Part shown: piece by piece, positions 11,525 through 24,056 of the stretch | Numbering within the stretch: the first letter of the stretch is position 1 | Layout: each line of letters opens with the position of its first letter | DNA from: Hirsutella rhossiliensis | Taxonomy: Eukaryota > Ascomycota > Sordariomycetes > Hypocreales > Ophiocordycipitaceae | DNA: 64,000 nt | Direction: 5' to 3' | Assembly (NCBI RefSeq): GCF_020360975.1 | Contig: NW_025408669.1 | Coordinates: 7,254,001-7,318,000, forward strand | Translations under genes and position numbers: made by a program | Notes under the pieces: model-generated | The model's database searches: none | Seen by the model: only the letters and a program-made list of their open reading frames with translations | Told to the model about the DNA's origin: nothing

Positions 11525-12779
11525 GTCTTTTAGTCCTTTAAAAGGCGTAATTTTAAAAGGTCGACTTTCTTTAAAGACTTATTAATAGTCTTCTAGCTTA
11601 TAGGGCCTTTTATACGCTTAGTAAGAAGGTCGATTCCTCCTTATTTATTATTTCTTTAAGGAGTCCTTATTCCTTTTTAAAAGGTCTACTTAAAAACCCC
11701 CCCTTTTTATACCTTATTATTAATTTTAATAAAGAAGTTCGATTTTGACTAGTTCCTTAATTTTTCGACTAATAGACTAAAAGGTCTATTAAGGGACTAG
11801 TTAGGCCGGTCTAACTAATAGGACCGGGGCCGGGCCTAGAGTAAGATATAAAGCTAGGGCTAGGGTAGTAGCTATAGTTAAAGATAGCGTTAAGGCTCTT
11901 AAGGGAGGTAAAGCTAAAGGGGTAGTAGTAGTAGTAGCGGGGGCTATAATAAGAAGGGCTATAGTAGCTATAAGGGTAGTAGGTCGAGCTATATAGGTCG
12001 AGTACTAGCTATAAAGGAATAAGACTACTTATTATTTATAAGGAACAGTGTTCCTACTATAAATAAAGCAGCTATAATATACTCTCCTGATTATTTAAGC
12101 TAATAAGTAGTATATTAATTATAGATAAAATCTTATCCTATAGAGCGAGAATCGCTCGTTATTTTATATGTTATTATATATTAAACGGGTTGCCGGTTAT
12201 CGTAAAATCAGGAATCGAAGGAACAGAGCTAGCTTAGAATGCTAGCTAAGACCTCTTAAGAACACCGGCACGACTAACCTCCTTTAAACATAAATATTAG
12301 TAGAACTAAGACACTTTTAGATTTACTCGAGGTATCACGGAATTCCCTAGTCTTAGGGCTATACGGCAGCCTAAATCTAGTCCTAAAAGGTTCTTCCGTT
12401 TAGCTATAATTATCTATATAAGATAGTATGTCCGCTAGTAGATAGATAGAGAATTATTAACTAAATACCTCTTCTATATACTAATATACTACTAATAAAT
12501 TCCGTTGAAAATCCTACCTTATACTCCTTCTTCCCCTCTATTACGTAGTCTTATATAATTCCTTAATTTCCTAAAATTCCGCTTTTACTTATATACCTAA
12601 GATTATTATACTTTAATAGCTTCTTCGTTTAGTTCCTAGCTAGCTTCTTAAAAGATAGTTAAGTATTTATTATTAATAGGCTTTATTAGTAGAGATATAT
12701 CTTATAGCTACTAGCTAGAAAGAGCTTCTATTAAGAAGTATTAGTTAGCTTCCTTAAGGATTTCTTCTTACTTAGCTAG
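11525..12779 (-). mobile_element. Copia A gag fragment
   Basis: Minus-strand piece collinear with about 47640-48325 of copia A#3 (and 1420-2075 of copy 1), covering the Ala/Pro-rich part of gag. It is interrupted by a solo LTR C (12037-12602) with TSD TTATT. The left edge is where element H#2 inserted; the right edge at about 12779 ends abruptly in unrelated sequence. Strongly RIPed. Confidence 0.75.
12037..12602 (+). repeat. Solo LTR of copia family C
   Basis: 566 bp, TATAAGGAAC...CCTAAGA, flanked by perfect TSD TTATT (12032-12036 and 12603-12607). It matches the two LTRs of the complete copia C (30312-30879, 35786-36353) in reverse orientation. A single LTR with a TSD indicates LTR-LTR recombination after insertion. 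A TATATAAG box lies near 12416-12424. An imperfect palindrome GGAAC-GTGTTCC sits just inside the end. Confidence 0.9.
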
Positions 12780-15700
12780 TTTAATAAGAATAAGGGTATA
12801 TACTTAAAGCACGTATAGTATATAGCTAAGGATTAGTAGAGTAATTAACTATATAATTATTTAATTATCGGTCTTATATATAGCTCTAAGGGCCTTAGGT
12901 TATAAATATAAGTCTTAGAGATTTCTTTACTCTATACCTCTTTATCTTTACTAAAGTCGCGTAACTAATAGCTTTTACTTTAAAAGGGAAAAATAAAAAT
13001 TTTAATTAACTATAATTAAGGAAGATACTTAATTAGATAATTAAGGTCTTTATAAAACCTTTAAGTATACTTAAAAGTAAGTTAGAAGGGGAGTGCTAGG
13101 GGTCTTATCCTTTTAATAGGCTAATATCTATAAGGGTGCGATCTTACTTATTAAACTCTTTCCTAGCGACTTTCTAACCTAAGATACTAACGGAAAGGGC
13201 GCGATAATAACGGGTAAGGCTTTCTTCTTAAGTATATAAGTAAGTAAATAAACCGTTAATAGAACTTTTCTCCTTTATTATAATCCCTTCCTTTCGCGTT
13301 ATTTATTCCTCCCTTTACCTATAAGCTACTTATTTAGCTCTTTCTTATCTTTACTTATATACTTCCTTCTTTATATAATTATCTACTACCCCTTATATAC
13401 GCTCCTAAGTATTTATACTTATTATTCTTAGGGGCGTTAAGGAAATAAAGTAGTTAGTACCTTTACTAGTCTATAGCTTTAGGTTTAGCTAGATTAAATA
13501 AGCTATAGAGTCTTATAGACTAGTCGTTATCGCGTTACTAATAGTCCTATATAAATATATAGAATTATAGTCATTAATATCCTAGCGGTAGTTTTAATAT
13601 ATTCCTAGGTTTTTAACTCCTTTAACCTAGGAGGGTTTAAAGCCTAGTATAAACCTTATAGGGACTATAGCTAGAGAGGCTATTACTATACTTTATTTCT
13701 AAGAAGTAACGTAGTATACTATAGGTATTACTAAAGTCTTTAGCCTTAAGGTAATTAACTAAGCGCTTAGTAATTTCGGAGTCCTAAGGTAAGTTAATAG
13801 CCGCGCTATCTACCTTTCTTCTTTACTAGCTTCTTATTAGGCTATTAGCGGGGGTATAGTTATAAGTCTTTTACTCCTCTATATATTTAAAGGGGTTATT
13901 AGTAGCGGGCGAGGAGTAGGCTTAATTAGCTATATATCTAAGGGAGAAAATAAAGGCGTTATTTCTATATAGATAAAAGGACTAGTAAAGGGCGCTTAGC
14001 TCTTTCTTTTATAGATTCTAAGGTAGGGATCCTATCTTAAGGTTACTTAGGGAAAGGCTACTTAGTTTAGATAAGGAGCTTAATTTAGTTAATACTTAAG
14101 GTAATAAAGGTCTAGGCCTATTCTTAATTCCTATTAGCGCGATTAAATAGTTAAGGGTCTTTTTAGGGAAGAGTCTTATAAAGAAACCGCGTATAGCTTA
14201 AGCAATTAAGTTAGGTTACTTTATAAAGGTAGCTAGTATAGTTAGCTCTTTTCTCGCTCTCTTTACTATATAAGCTAGTTCTATGTCTTTTTAAAGTAGT
14301 AGTTTCTATCCGCTAAGCCTATCTTAGAAGTTAACTACCTTTAGGACTTCCTAAAGGTCTTATTCTTCTTAATCTCCTAGAATAATATAGTTATATCGGT
14401 AAATCTATTTATACCTAGGAATCCTTATAAGAAAGACTCTGCTAAAAGTTATTAAACCTTAATTAAATAGTATCCTTTATAATTATTTAACCCCGCTATT
14501 AAACTACTAGGAAACTCTAGTACCCTATAATATCGCTTATATATAATTAAGTTCGTTCGCCGCGATAGCTTAGATTCTATATATTAGCCTATCGACGTAG
14601 CCTTTTATACTTATCCTCTCGTTTAGCTTAAAGAAATACTAGTCTTAATATAAGATTTTATCTATCTACGGGGCTTTTTATATTACCCTATACCTTTACT
14701 TTAAAATTACTTTAACCTTTAAGTATCGCTACTTAATTATCTTAAGGCATAGCTTAACTATACCTTTAACCTAGTATTAAATTATTATTAAGGCTAAGTA
14801 GCTATATTCCTACCCTTCCTACTAAGCGGTATAAGGGACTAGTATATAAGTAAAGTTATAAGGAACTTAAAGGATATAAAGAAACTACTATTATACTTAT
14901 AAGAATATATAGAGTCTAGCGTGCTATCCCTCTTTCTAAGCATTAAAAATAACTAGGTTTCCTTCCCTATAGTCTTAAAGGAACGCTCCTTAGTAGAGTC
15001 CCCTTTTATCTTATCCTATTAAAAAGTTAATAACTTTAGTTATATACCTTTATTTATATATAAAGCGACTAAGGTTAAAGGTAGGAGCGGTAAACTTAAT
15101 TAAATACTTTTTATCGTTTAGGTATTTATAGTACTTTATATATCTATCTTTTATATCTTCGATAGGTTCCCCTTAGTAGTTAGTATAAACTAATAATAGG
15201 TAAAGTAAGGGGTATACCGCGTTCTTAATACCTTTTATTAAGATCTTAATTATCGCGCTAAGGCTAAAGCTCGTAGCTTATTATTTATCGATAGCTCTAT
15301 AAAGAAAGTTATATACGTCGACGATATACTCTTCTTAGCGGGCCTTATTCCTAGTAAATCTATTTATCTTTTTAACGCCCTTATATATTATCCGAGCGTC
15401 TTTAAGGGTAATATCCCACCGTTTAATAGGGCCTATTAGTATTAAGTATTAACGATCTTTATAAATATACTAAGGAGGTTACTTTTACCTATAAACGTCT
15501 TATTAGTCTTAGTCTATAAACTTTTCCTTATCTTTAGCGTAGAAGCGCCCTTTACCGCCTTTTACTTTAACTTCGCTATAGTAAGTAAGTAAAATAAAGC
15601 TCTTACTCTTAAATAGTAGTACGCTAAAAAAGATAGCGGTATTCTTAGGGAGGTCTATAGCTAGGCCTAGGATACTATTTAGGTTCGCTACTATATCTTA

Positions 15701-16184
15701 GGAAAGGGTAAAGTAAGTAAAAGAAAAGGAAAAGATAAGATTAAATAGTTAAGGTAAGTAGTTCTAAGTTATAATACTAAGAGGCTAAGAGGGTATTATA
15801 TATATATATAAGAGTTATATTAGTAAAGGGGATTATTATAAGTAGGGAAGCGTATAAGGTATATATATATATATATATATATAGAAGGAAGAAGAAGAAA
15901 GGAAGAAAGAAGGTATAGTAAGAGGAATAAATAGTTATTAAAGCGCGCGGTTATTAGTTACTTTAGCCGGCCTTTATAGTAGTAAGGTCTTAAGTAGGTT
16001 TAAAGGTTATACTTAAATAGCTTCTTTTACTAGTTATTAATTAGTAAGCTATCTAATCTCTACCTTTTTCTTCTCCTCTTTACTCTTTTATTCTTCTTCT
16101 TCCTTATCTCTCCTCTATCTTTTTTATTTCTTTAGACCGCTACCTCTTATCTTCTCCTTTTATAACTACCTCTTCTTCCTTATT
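12780..16184. other. Region without recognised element; ambiguous open frames
   Basis: No LTR, known pol domain or match to the other families in the window was found. 12780-13380 holds nothing I can interpret. 13433-15748 carries a candidate plus-strand frame listed separately, and 13600-14560 also has a minus-strand frame with few stops, so direction is uncertain. Two TA runs lie at about 15793-15808 and 15859-15883, followed by a purine-rich stretch. 16040-16180 is strongly CT-rich, like a fungal 5' leader for the ORF starting at 16185. Confidence 0.5.
13433..15748 (+). pseudogene. Candidate long RIPed ORF, unknown function
   Basis: One unshifted frame of about 770 codons in which all stops are TAA or TAG. 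The better half is 14321-15748, with stretches such as AIKLLGNSSTL, VIRNLKDIKKLLLYL, PIVLKERSLVESPF and KATKVKGRSGKLN. The stop density, about 7-8%, is higher than in the H and E accessory ORFs, and before 14321 it rises to about 10%, where a minus-strand frame does better. A YVDDILF string near 15314 looks like a reverse-transcriptase motif, but its surroundings do not fit one. Product not recognised; it may be part of a transposon or an old host gene. Confidence 0.3.
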
Positions 16185-18005
16185 ATATCTTATAAAACCG
16201 CTAAACTTAAAACTAAAGAGCTATTAAATATCGTTAACCTCTCTTTAACTACTTTTCTATAACCTTCCCTTATTACTACTACTCTTCTTACTTAGAATTA
16301 TCGTACTAAGGTCTTTCCTTTTTATATAGAGTACTTTTAAGTAATCTTAAGGTATATAAGCAAAAGCGGAATTTTAGGAAATTAAGGAATTACGTAAGAC
16401 TACGTAATAAAGGGGAAGAAGGAGTATAAGGTAGGATTTTCAACGGAATTTATTAGTAGTATATTAGTATATAGAAGAGGTATTAAAGTTAATAATTCTC
16501 TATCTATTTACTAGCGGACATACTATCTTATATAGATAATTATAGCTAAACGGAAGAACCTTTTAGGACTAGATTTAGGCTGCTATATAGCCCTAAGACT
16601 AGGGAATTCTGTGATACCTCGAGTAAATCTAGAAGTGTCTTAGTTCTACTAATATTCGTGTTTAAAGAAGGTTAGTCGTGCCGGTATTCTTAAGAGGTCT
16701 TAGCTAGCATTCTAAGCTAGCTCTATTCCTTCGATTCCCGATTATACGATAACCGGCAACCCGTTTAATATATAATAATATATAAAATAACGAGCGATTC
16801 TTACTTTATAGGATAAGATTTTATCTATAATTAATATACTACTTATTAGCTTATATAATCGGGAGAGTATATTATAGCTGCTTTATTTATAGTAGGAACA
16901 CCGTTCCTTATAAGTAATAACTATCTAACTTATTTAATCTCGCTTAGCTCGTTTTAACTATCTTCTTTTATAGATCTATAGTTACTTTAAGACCTAGGTC
17001 TATAGTAGAAATAATATCGGTTACTAAGGGTTTTTAATTTATATAGAAATTGCCTTTTAGTTATAGGTTCTATTAAAAGCTCTTAATATTATTAGGATTA
17101 AAGCGCGCGGTCGCTTTCCTTTTTCCTACTTTCTTAAGAGCACGCTAGGTTAGTATAATTAAATCGTTTTCTATACCCTTTATTATAAACGTCGGCTAGT
17201 AACCTATATCCCTATAAAAATCGCTTATCTATATAAATACTTCTTTTCTTAGCCTAGTTTAAGGCGGTAAGAATACTCTTAAGTAGTCTTAATTACTTTA
17301 TATAAAACTTATAATCCTTACCTTTATTAAAGGTATATTCGAACTTATTAAATAACTATAACTTCCGCTTATAAGTATATTATATTTCCTTTTTATAAGT
17401 ATATCTTACTTCTAAGTACTACTAGCGGTTCTTACGCTAACTATATCTAGGATTTAACTAAGGCGCCCGTTTATAAATAGCAGCACTTCCTTAGATACTA
17501 TAGGGCTACTTATAACCTTAATAGATTCGCTAACTATATATATAGTTATAATTTCTATACTAACCTTAAGACTAATAAGTTTTATAATAAGTATATTAGT
17601 AACGAGACCGCCCTTTATCTTCTTTATAATATCCTTAATCCCTTTAATCTTACTAAGGATTTAAAGGAAAGGGAGGAAATTAACCTTATGCCTATTTTAC
17701 TTAGAAAGAGATTATATAGGTTTAATAAGCTCTCTCTTAAGTAATAATTAAATAGTCTTTAAGTTCGCCTTATAGTAGTCTATAATAGGTTTACTAAGAG
17801 TAGGTAGCCTTATTTAGTCGCTATCTTTAGTAGTAAAAGTTTTTCTCTTAAGGTTATATACGTTTAATTTAGTAAGTCGAAAATATATTAAAATTTATCT
17901 TATAGGCGCGTTTATTTTCGCTATAGCGGGTCTCCCCTTTTATAATAAAGAATAAACGTCCCTATCTATAAAGTAAAAATTCCTATTCTTAAGGGAGGTA
18001 GGTAG
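16185..18005 (+). pseudogene. Unrecognised ORF, antisense to gypsy G pol
   Basis: About 416 codons once the solo LTR C at 16345-16912 and one TSD copy are removed; the frame resumes exactly. The likely start is ATA at 16185 (RIPed ATG), after a CT-rich leader. Motifs include KTAKLKTKELL, LKALNIIRIKARGRFPF and a charged stretch NLTKDLKEREEINLMP; it ends ILKGGR before a TAG at 18003. About 6.5% of codons are TAA/TAG, none TGA. It points toward the end of the gypsy G integrase on the opposite strand, as the antisense ORF of gypsy E does. I recognise no domain. It could be an accessory gene of G or a separate older element. Confidence 0.45.
16345..16912 (-). repeat. Solo LTR of copia family C
   Basis: 568 bp in reverse orientation (TCTTAAGG...CCTTATA on the plus strand) with perfect TSD AGTAA at 16340-16344 and 16913-16917. 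It interrupts the ORF starting at 16185. Confidence 0.9.
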
Positions 18006-18299
18006 TAAGAATATTCGTTTTCTTACTTTATTATTTAATTATATCTTTATTTTTTTAAGGTAGTAAAGGGTAGGTTATTATTAAGGAAGGGTAGGAAATA
18101 TTATCTTTATCTACTTAAGGAGCTTTAAGTAGAAAATTTAAAATAATAAAGTAGTAGGTAAGGCGCTTATAAATATCTTAGCTACTATAGTCGTCCTTTA
18201 ATTAAATAGTTAAACGGTGCCCTAGTTACTACTTAGGTTCTAGTATACTTCTTACGATAGTTATAGATTTTTATCTTTACCGCCTTTTCCTCCTTAGCT

Positions 18300-19236
18300 C
18301 CTTTTTACCGCTTCCTTTTCTTATTAGATTAGTGTCTTTAAGGCTCTAATATAGAGATCCTTTTTTACTTTACTAAGTTACGGTAGCTAAACCTTAATTA
18401 TATACCTTAGGCCTTTCTTAAGTATCTATAGTCGCTCTTCTTCCTCTTCCTAGCTTTAATCCTTCTAAGGTTTATTAAGGAGTCGTTATAACTATAGTAC
18501 TATTTAATCTAAGGCTTCTTTACTTAGTAAGAGTAGTAAATTATCTACTTTATTTATTATTTTTTCCTTCTTCCTCTTATTAAGAGTAATCTTATCCTAG
18601 AGCAACTAGTTATCCTTAGTAAAGTACTACTAACCTTCCTTATCCTTTTTAAACTTCTTTAAATACTCTCTTAGGATTATCTTATTAAGTATAATTCTAT
18701 CTAAAGTTTTAATCCTATATACCCTATATTACTCTAAGCGCAATACTACTTAAAAAGGACCGTTCTACTTTATTTAATACTTAGCTTACCTTCCTAGATT
18801 ATTTAATCGTCTTACGTCGAATAGTAAGATAAGGTCTCTAAGTTATAGGCTTTATTTCCTTACTATATACTTATTAGCTTTATTTATTCTCTCTATTAAT
18901 TAACTCCGATATCTTATTACTCTTTTCTTAGCTTTTTTTATATCTTTTTCTTTCCTTTTTAAAACTTATACTTATACTTTAAATAATTCTTCTCTTATCT
19001 TTACTTCGTCTTAGTCGATTAGTTACTAAGTTAGGTATTTTACCTTAAAAGGTAATACTAGTTCCTATTTATATAGTAAGTAGAAAGCTAATATTCTATA
19101 AGACTCTTTAACTATTATACGGTCTATAAGGATTACTTAGTTAAGGTGTTTAATCTACTTACCCTTTTTCTCCGCTATTTTTATAAGTGCTATTATTAAC
19201 CTCTAGTACCCTTATTTTACTACCGCGTTCGCTTTT
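18300..19236 (-). pseudogene. gypsy G integrase C-terminal region (relic)
   Basis: The minus-strand frame shows KESYRILAFYLLYK-ELVLPF, then a charged helix VLKRKEKDIKKAKKRVIRYR, then a GPY-like module (KY-IK-NGPF-VV-RLE, TLDRIILNKIILREYLKKF). This is the layout of fungal gypsy integrase tails of the non-chromodomain type. A further acidic stretch follows to about 18300. It is continuous with 24057 after removal of copia D. RIPed: Gln and Trp codons are stops. Confidence 0.7.
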
Positions 19237-19932
19237 TATAAGAAGGTTTAAGTAATAAGCGTAGAATCGGGTAATCGATAACGTAAGCGGAAAGATCGGT
19301 CGAAGGAATATAGGGTAGGATTTCGTCTAGAATTTATAACGAGTATATAAGGGGCTAAATAATATATTAAAAGAATAGCGTTGCAAAGGATGCTTATAAA
19401 CTTACTTATTCTATCTACTACTCCTAGGGAAATCCTTCGTCTTTTATAGACTATTACTCGCCTACTAGTAGACTAATTAGTTAGCTTTCTAGTATATTCT
19501 ATAGTGCTTAAAAAGCTCTATCTATAGTATATCTTCCTAACTTAGTAGGTAGTCTAATTATAGCGTAATAGTTAACGTAAGACTATAGGTTCTAGTATAA
19601 GTAGTGGATTTAACTAGAATATTCTATGCCCTACCTATTCTCGTATCGCGGATATCTTCGGAACTACTAAGCTAAAATAGGTAATAGGGTATCCGTTCTA
19701 CTTATAATTAACTTATGCATTTTATATATATTTTATTTTATTAGGATAGGCTTATCTTAACCCGCTTTTCCTAAAGAAAGGTATAGATGTTTAGTAGAGG
19801 TCTTTATCTTTAAGGGTTATTCCCTTAGACTATATTATAGAGCTTCTTTTTACTAGCTTATTTTATAAAGCCTCCCTATACTTATTATTTCTTTATAATA
19901 GTAAAATAAGAATATAAGGGTATATTTTTATA
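19237..19932 (-). repeat. 3' LTR of copia D
   Basis: 696 bp, nearly identical to 23356-24051. Scattered differences between the two LTRs are mostly transitions, as RIP produces, so they cannot be used as a clock. Confidence 0.9.
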
Positions 19933-20344
19933 GCCTCCTTTAAAGAGTACTAGGTAAATAGTGCTCTTTACTAGTTATTTCTTTTATAGTAGAATTATCC
20001 TTATTAAGAATAAGGTATATAATAGGAATATAAGGGAAAATTTTAAAACCCTTTCTAGGAAAAACCTTAGTAGGAAAAATCCTAGTTATAATTATAATTT
20101 TTTCTCCTTTTTTTAGGTAAACCTTTATAAGGAAAAAGCCTTATAAAGTTATTATAGGAAACCTTTAATAAGGAAAAACCCTATTTTTATAAGTTGTTTT
20201 TTACTAATAAGAAACCTTTTTAAAGGAAAAAACCTATTAGTTATATATAGAGGAAAAGCTAAGAAAGTAAAAGATAGCTAAAAAACCTTTATTAAAGGGA
20301 TATAAGCTTTTTTTTTTAAGGCTCTTTTAATTCCCTAAGGGAAA

Positions 20345-23330
20345 GAAGCTCTTAGAACTTAAAGAATTTTTCTCTTCTTAGTTCCTTAGTAAATATATCG
20401 GCAATATTATCTTTAGATTTAATATAGAAAATCCGAATCTTCTTTTCCCTAATATTTTCTTAGGTATAGAAGTAAGCAATGTTTATATACTTTATCTTTT
20501 TATAAAATTCCGGATTTTTAGCTAATTTAATAGCTACCTCGTTATCCGTTAAGATAGGAGGTATAGTATTAGGAATTCTAATAGATAAGCTATTATTTAT
20601 CGTATAAAATAGCCGATTTAGATATAAAGCTTCTTTATTAGCCTCCCTAAGGGCAATAAATTTAGCTTTATAGGTTAATAGGGCTATAGATTTTTGCTTT
20701 TAGTAGGCCTAACTTATAATATTTTTATAAATATAGAAATAGTATCTAAAAACGGATTTTCTATCTATAAGGTTAGACGCCTAGCTAGCATTAGAATAAC
20801 CTTTTATAAAATTATAAGTATAAGGGATATTATAGTAATAAATTATCCCTAGGTTAGGGTATTTATTTAAATATTTCTAGATAGTATTTAACGTATTAAA
20901 ATACGTATTATCTAGTTTAGAAGTAAATCTAGCGCAGGAAATAACAGTTTATAAAATGTCTAGCCTACTTATTATAGCTAGATATAATAAAGCCCTTATT
21001 TCCCTTTAGTAAATAAGGATTTCCTTTTATAAAGGCGTTATAGTAGCCTTTTTAAGTTTTACTCCTACTATAGTAAGCGTATTAAAAGTCCCTAAGTCTT
21101 CTTTATTATATTCTCGTATTTTATTATAAGTATATTTTTCCTAGGATATAAATATCTCCTTTCTACTTTAGTTTATAATTATATATATTCCTAAGAAGTC
21201 TTTTAATTCGCCTAGAGGCTAAACCTTTATATAATCTACTACCTTTTTAAGTAGACTATTTATTATACCTTTATTAGGTCCTATTATTAAGAGGTTATCT
21301 ATATAGATTACTATCGTAATTTTATATTACGTATTTATAAATACCCTTTTATCTATAAGAAGGGCTAAAAATCCTATTTTAGCTAATATAGAGCTAAGAT
21401 AGTTATACTAGAGCTTTAGGCTTTATTTAAGGCCGTATAATACTTTCTTTAATTTTACTACTAGCCTTTTCTTTTTATATAGCTCTAGAAACTATAAATA
21501 GCTAATATTATACTTATACTAGTTTTTATTAAACTAGTCTTTAAGTATTAGCTCTTCGTAGCCTATAGGGATTTTTATATAAATATCTATATCTATTTCG
21601 GTATATATAAAAGCATTTTTATATCGTATTATAGTAGAGTATAATTATTAGAAATAGCTATTATAAGTAGCATTTTAATAGATTTAGGTCTTACTATCGT
21701 AGAAAAGGTTTCTAAATAATCTAGGCTATAGACCTAATTAAATCCTTATACTAAGTAGCGGGCTTTATATTTAATAATATTATTATTATTATCCCGCTTT
21801 ATTTTATAGACCTAACGGCCGCTTAGGGCCTCCCTATCGCTAGGAAGAGGCTTTAAATCCTAGGTATTTTAGTTTAAGAGCTCTTTTATTTCTAGAAATA
21901 TAGCTCTTTTCTATTCTATAGCTTCTAAGCTATTTATAGCCTATTTAAATGTTTTAGGCTCTATAGGATCCTTATTTTCTAGTAAAGATAAAATAATGTC
22001 TTTACTTTTATTATTTAATATAGTATTTATTTCGGGGTATACGATATAGTCTTTATAAAATCCGTTTAGCTTCTTAGGTATATTAATACGGATTTTTAGA
22101 TCCTTATTTAATCCCTTTTTTAAAAGAGGATTATTTCCCTTTTTTATAAAAGGGTTATCTTCCTTCTTTATAGGAGGGTTATCTTCCTTCTTTATAAGAG
22201 GGTTATTTTCCTACTTTATAAGAGGGTTATCTTCCTTCTTTATAGGAGGGATATTTTCCTACTCTATAAGAGGGTTATCTTCCTTTTCTTTTACCTTATA
22301 TATAAGGTCTTTAATTTAAGAGGAATTTAAAGGTCCTTTGCTTCTTCTTCGGAGCTTTTATATCCTCTAGGGGTAAGAGGAGGAATAGAAAAATCGATTT
22401 CCGGTTCTTCGTCCGTTTAATTATCGATTTCTATTTTTTCTACTTCCGATATATATAAAGAAGAGGGTTTTTTCGTCTTTTTATCGACGTAAGAGTCTAA
22501 TTCGATAGGATTTCCTTCTATAAAAGGTTTTCTAAGCCTCTTAAAAGGTATTCCTTTATTTTAATTTTTTGAATTTTTAGAAAAGCTTTTAAGGGCCTTT
22601 TCTAAGTAAAGATAGTAGTAATCTTTAACTAGATGCCCTTTCTTCTTATAGTAAGTATATTATAATATAATTTTTATCTTTTTCTAGGGCTTCTTAGTAA
22701 AGAAAGCCTGCTTAAGGGGATTTTCTAGAGACTTAGTCCTCTTAAATTCGTCTATAAGACTACTAGAGAGAGACTCTAAATTAAAAGCCTCTAAGTTATT
22801 TTAAAGAGCTTACGTTATATTAGTTATATAGCTAGAAAACGAGCTAGAAAGGCTGTTTAAAATTTAAGCTATAATAACTACTTCCGGAATTATAATATTC
22901 TATGCTTTTAGCTCCTCGAATACCTCTTTTACCTTATTTAGGTAGCCTTCTAGGGATTTAAAATCCCTTACTAAAGTATTAAAAGGCTCCTTTATAAGTA
23001 AGTAATTTAAAGTAAAGGAAATAGGGTTATATGGGTTTTTTAACCTATCCTACGCTTCTTTAGCATTTATTATATACTTTACTTAGGTTAAAGGACTATC
23101 TTTAATGCAAAGAAAAATCAAAGTAAGTACTTCTTTTATTTTTAAGTAATTTTCTTACTATATAGTAGTAGAAAGCTTCTCCCTAACTAAAAGAGTCTAT
23201 ATTTAAATAGCCTAAAAGGTATAGTTAGAACTACCCTTAAGTTTAGTAAATTCGAACTTATCCCTAGAGCCTATTTTAGATAATTCGAGGTCGTATAGTT
23301 AGTATTAGAATTTCGAAGTTATTACCTAAC
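20345..23330 (-). pseudogene. copia D gag-pol (relic)
   Basis: Reading leftwards: gag with FTKLKGSSNYTF-AI near 23200-23260 (the usual copia gag substrate-like start), a nucleocapsid region near 22620-22680, integrase, then reverse transcriptase with VIYIDNLLI (YVDD motif) near 21290-21320, and the RNase H tail DNIADIFTKELRREKF near 20370-20400. Around 22120-22290 is a direct repeat of AGGGTTATCTTCCTTCTTTAT units, a low-complexity linker between integrase and reverse transcriptase. Broken by many TAA/TAG codons. Confidence 0.8.
22125..22290 (-). repeat. Short tandem repeat inside copia D pol
   Basis: Five or six units of about 28-30 bp (GGGTTATYTTCCTWCTTTATARGA). On the coding strand they give an acidic Asn/Glu/Lys-rich repeat in the variable linker between integrase and reverse transcriptase. 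Confidence 0.65.
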
Positions 23331-23355
23331 TTATAGAGAAGCCGGGCTTATAACC

Positions 23356-24051
23356 TATAAGAAGGTTTAAGCAATAAGCGCAGAATCGGGTAATCGATAA
23401 CGTAATCGGAAAGATCGGTCGAAGGAGTATAGGGTAGGATTTCGTCCGGAACTTATAACGAGTATATAAGGGGCTGAATAATATATTAAAAGAACAGCGT
23501 TATAAAGGATACTTATAAACTTACTTATTCTATCTACTACTCCTAGGGAAATCCTTCGTCTTTTATAGACTATTGCTCGCCTACTAGTAGACTAATTAGT
23601 TAGCTTTCTAGCACATTCTATAGTGCTTAAAAAGCTCTATCTATAGTATATCTTCCTAACTTAGTAGGTGGTCTAATTATAGCGTGATAGTTAACGTAAG
23701 ACTATAGGTTCTAGTATAAGTAGTAGATTTAACTAGAATATTCTATGCCCTACCTATTCTCGTATCGCGGATATCTTCGGAACTACGAAGCTAAAATAGG
23801 CAATAAGGTATCCTTTCTACTCGTAATTAACTTATGCATTTTATATATATTTTATTTTATTAGGATAGGCTTATCTTAACCCGCTTTTCTTAAAGGAAGG
23901 TATAGATATCTAGTAAAGGTCTTTATCTTTAAGGGTTATTCCCTTAAACTATATTATAGAGCCTCTTTTTACTAGCTTATTTTATAGAGCCTCCCTATAC
24001 CTATTATTTCTTTATAATAGTAAAATAGGAATATAAGGGTATATTCTTATA
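23356..24051 (-). repeat. 5' LTR of copia D
   Basis: 696 bp, TATAAGAAGG...TTCTTATA, followed inward by the primer-binding motif at 23343-23355. On the minus strand it holds promoter and 5' leader sequences. Confidence 0.9.
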
Positions 24052-24056
24052 TTTTT

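Larger units (their letters stand above)
19237..24051 (-). mobile_element. Complete copia retrotransposon D, RIPed
   Basis: Two 696-bp LTRs (19237-19932 and 23356-24051) flank a 3.4-kb interior with gag-pol on the minus strand. LTR ends are the inverted pair TATAAGAA/TTCTTATA. The flanks CTTTT and TTTTT are an imperfect TSD. The primer-binding motif is next to the right (5') LTR and a polypurine tract, minus strand AAAGGAGGC, next to the left (3') LTR. It sits in the integrase of gypsy G. Its length of about 4.8 kb is normal for copia. Confidence 0.9.

Noticed and set aside
13600..14560. Minus-strand frame with few stops
   Set aside because: It decays to many stops right of 14560 and overlaps a plus-strand candidate; without homology I could not choose, so it was not listed as a gene.
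15308..15330. YVDDILF string suggesting reverse transcriptase
   Set aside because: None of the other RT motifs is present around it in that frame, and the frame itself is uncertain.
12780..18005. Starship captain or other tyrosine-recombinase gene
   Set aside because: Considered because of large unknown ORFs in fungal mobile DNA, but no catalytic Arg/His/Tyr arrangement was recognisable.
22125..22290. CRISPR-like array
   Set aside because: Units of 28-30 bp are directly adjacent without unique spacers and lie in copia D pol; they are a coding tandem repeat.
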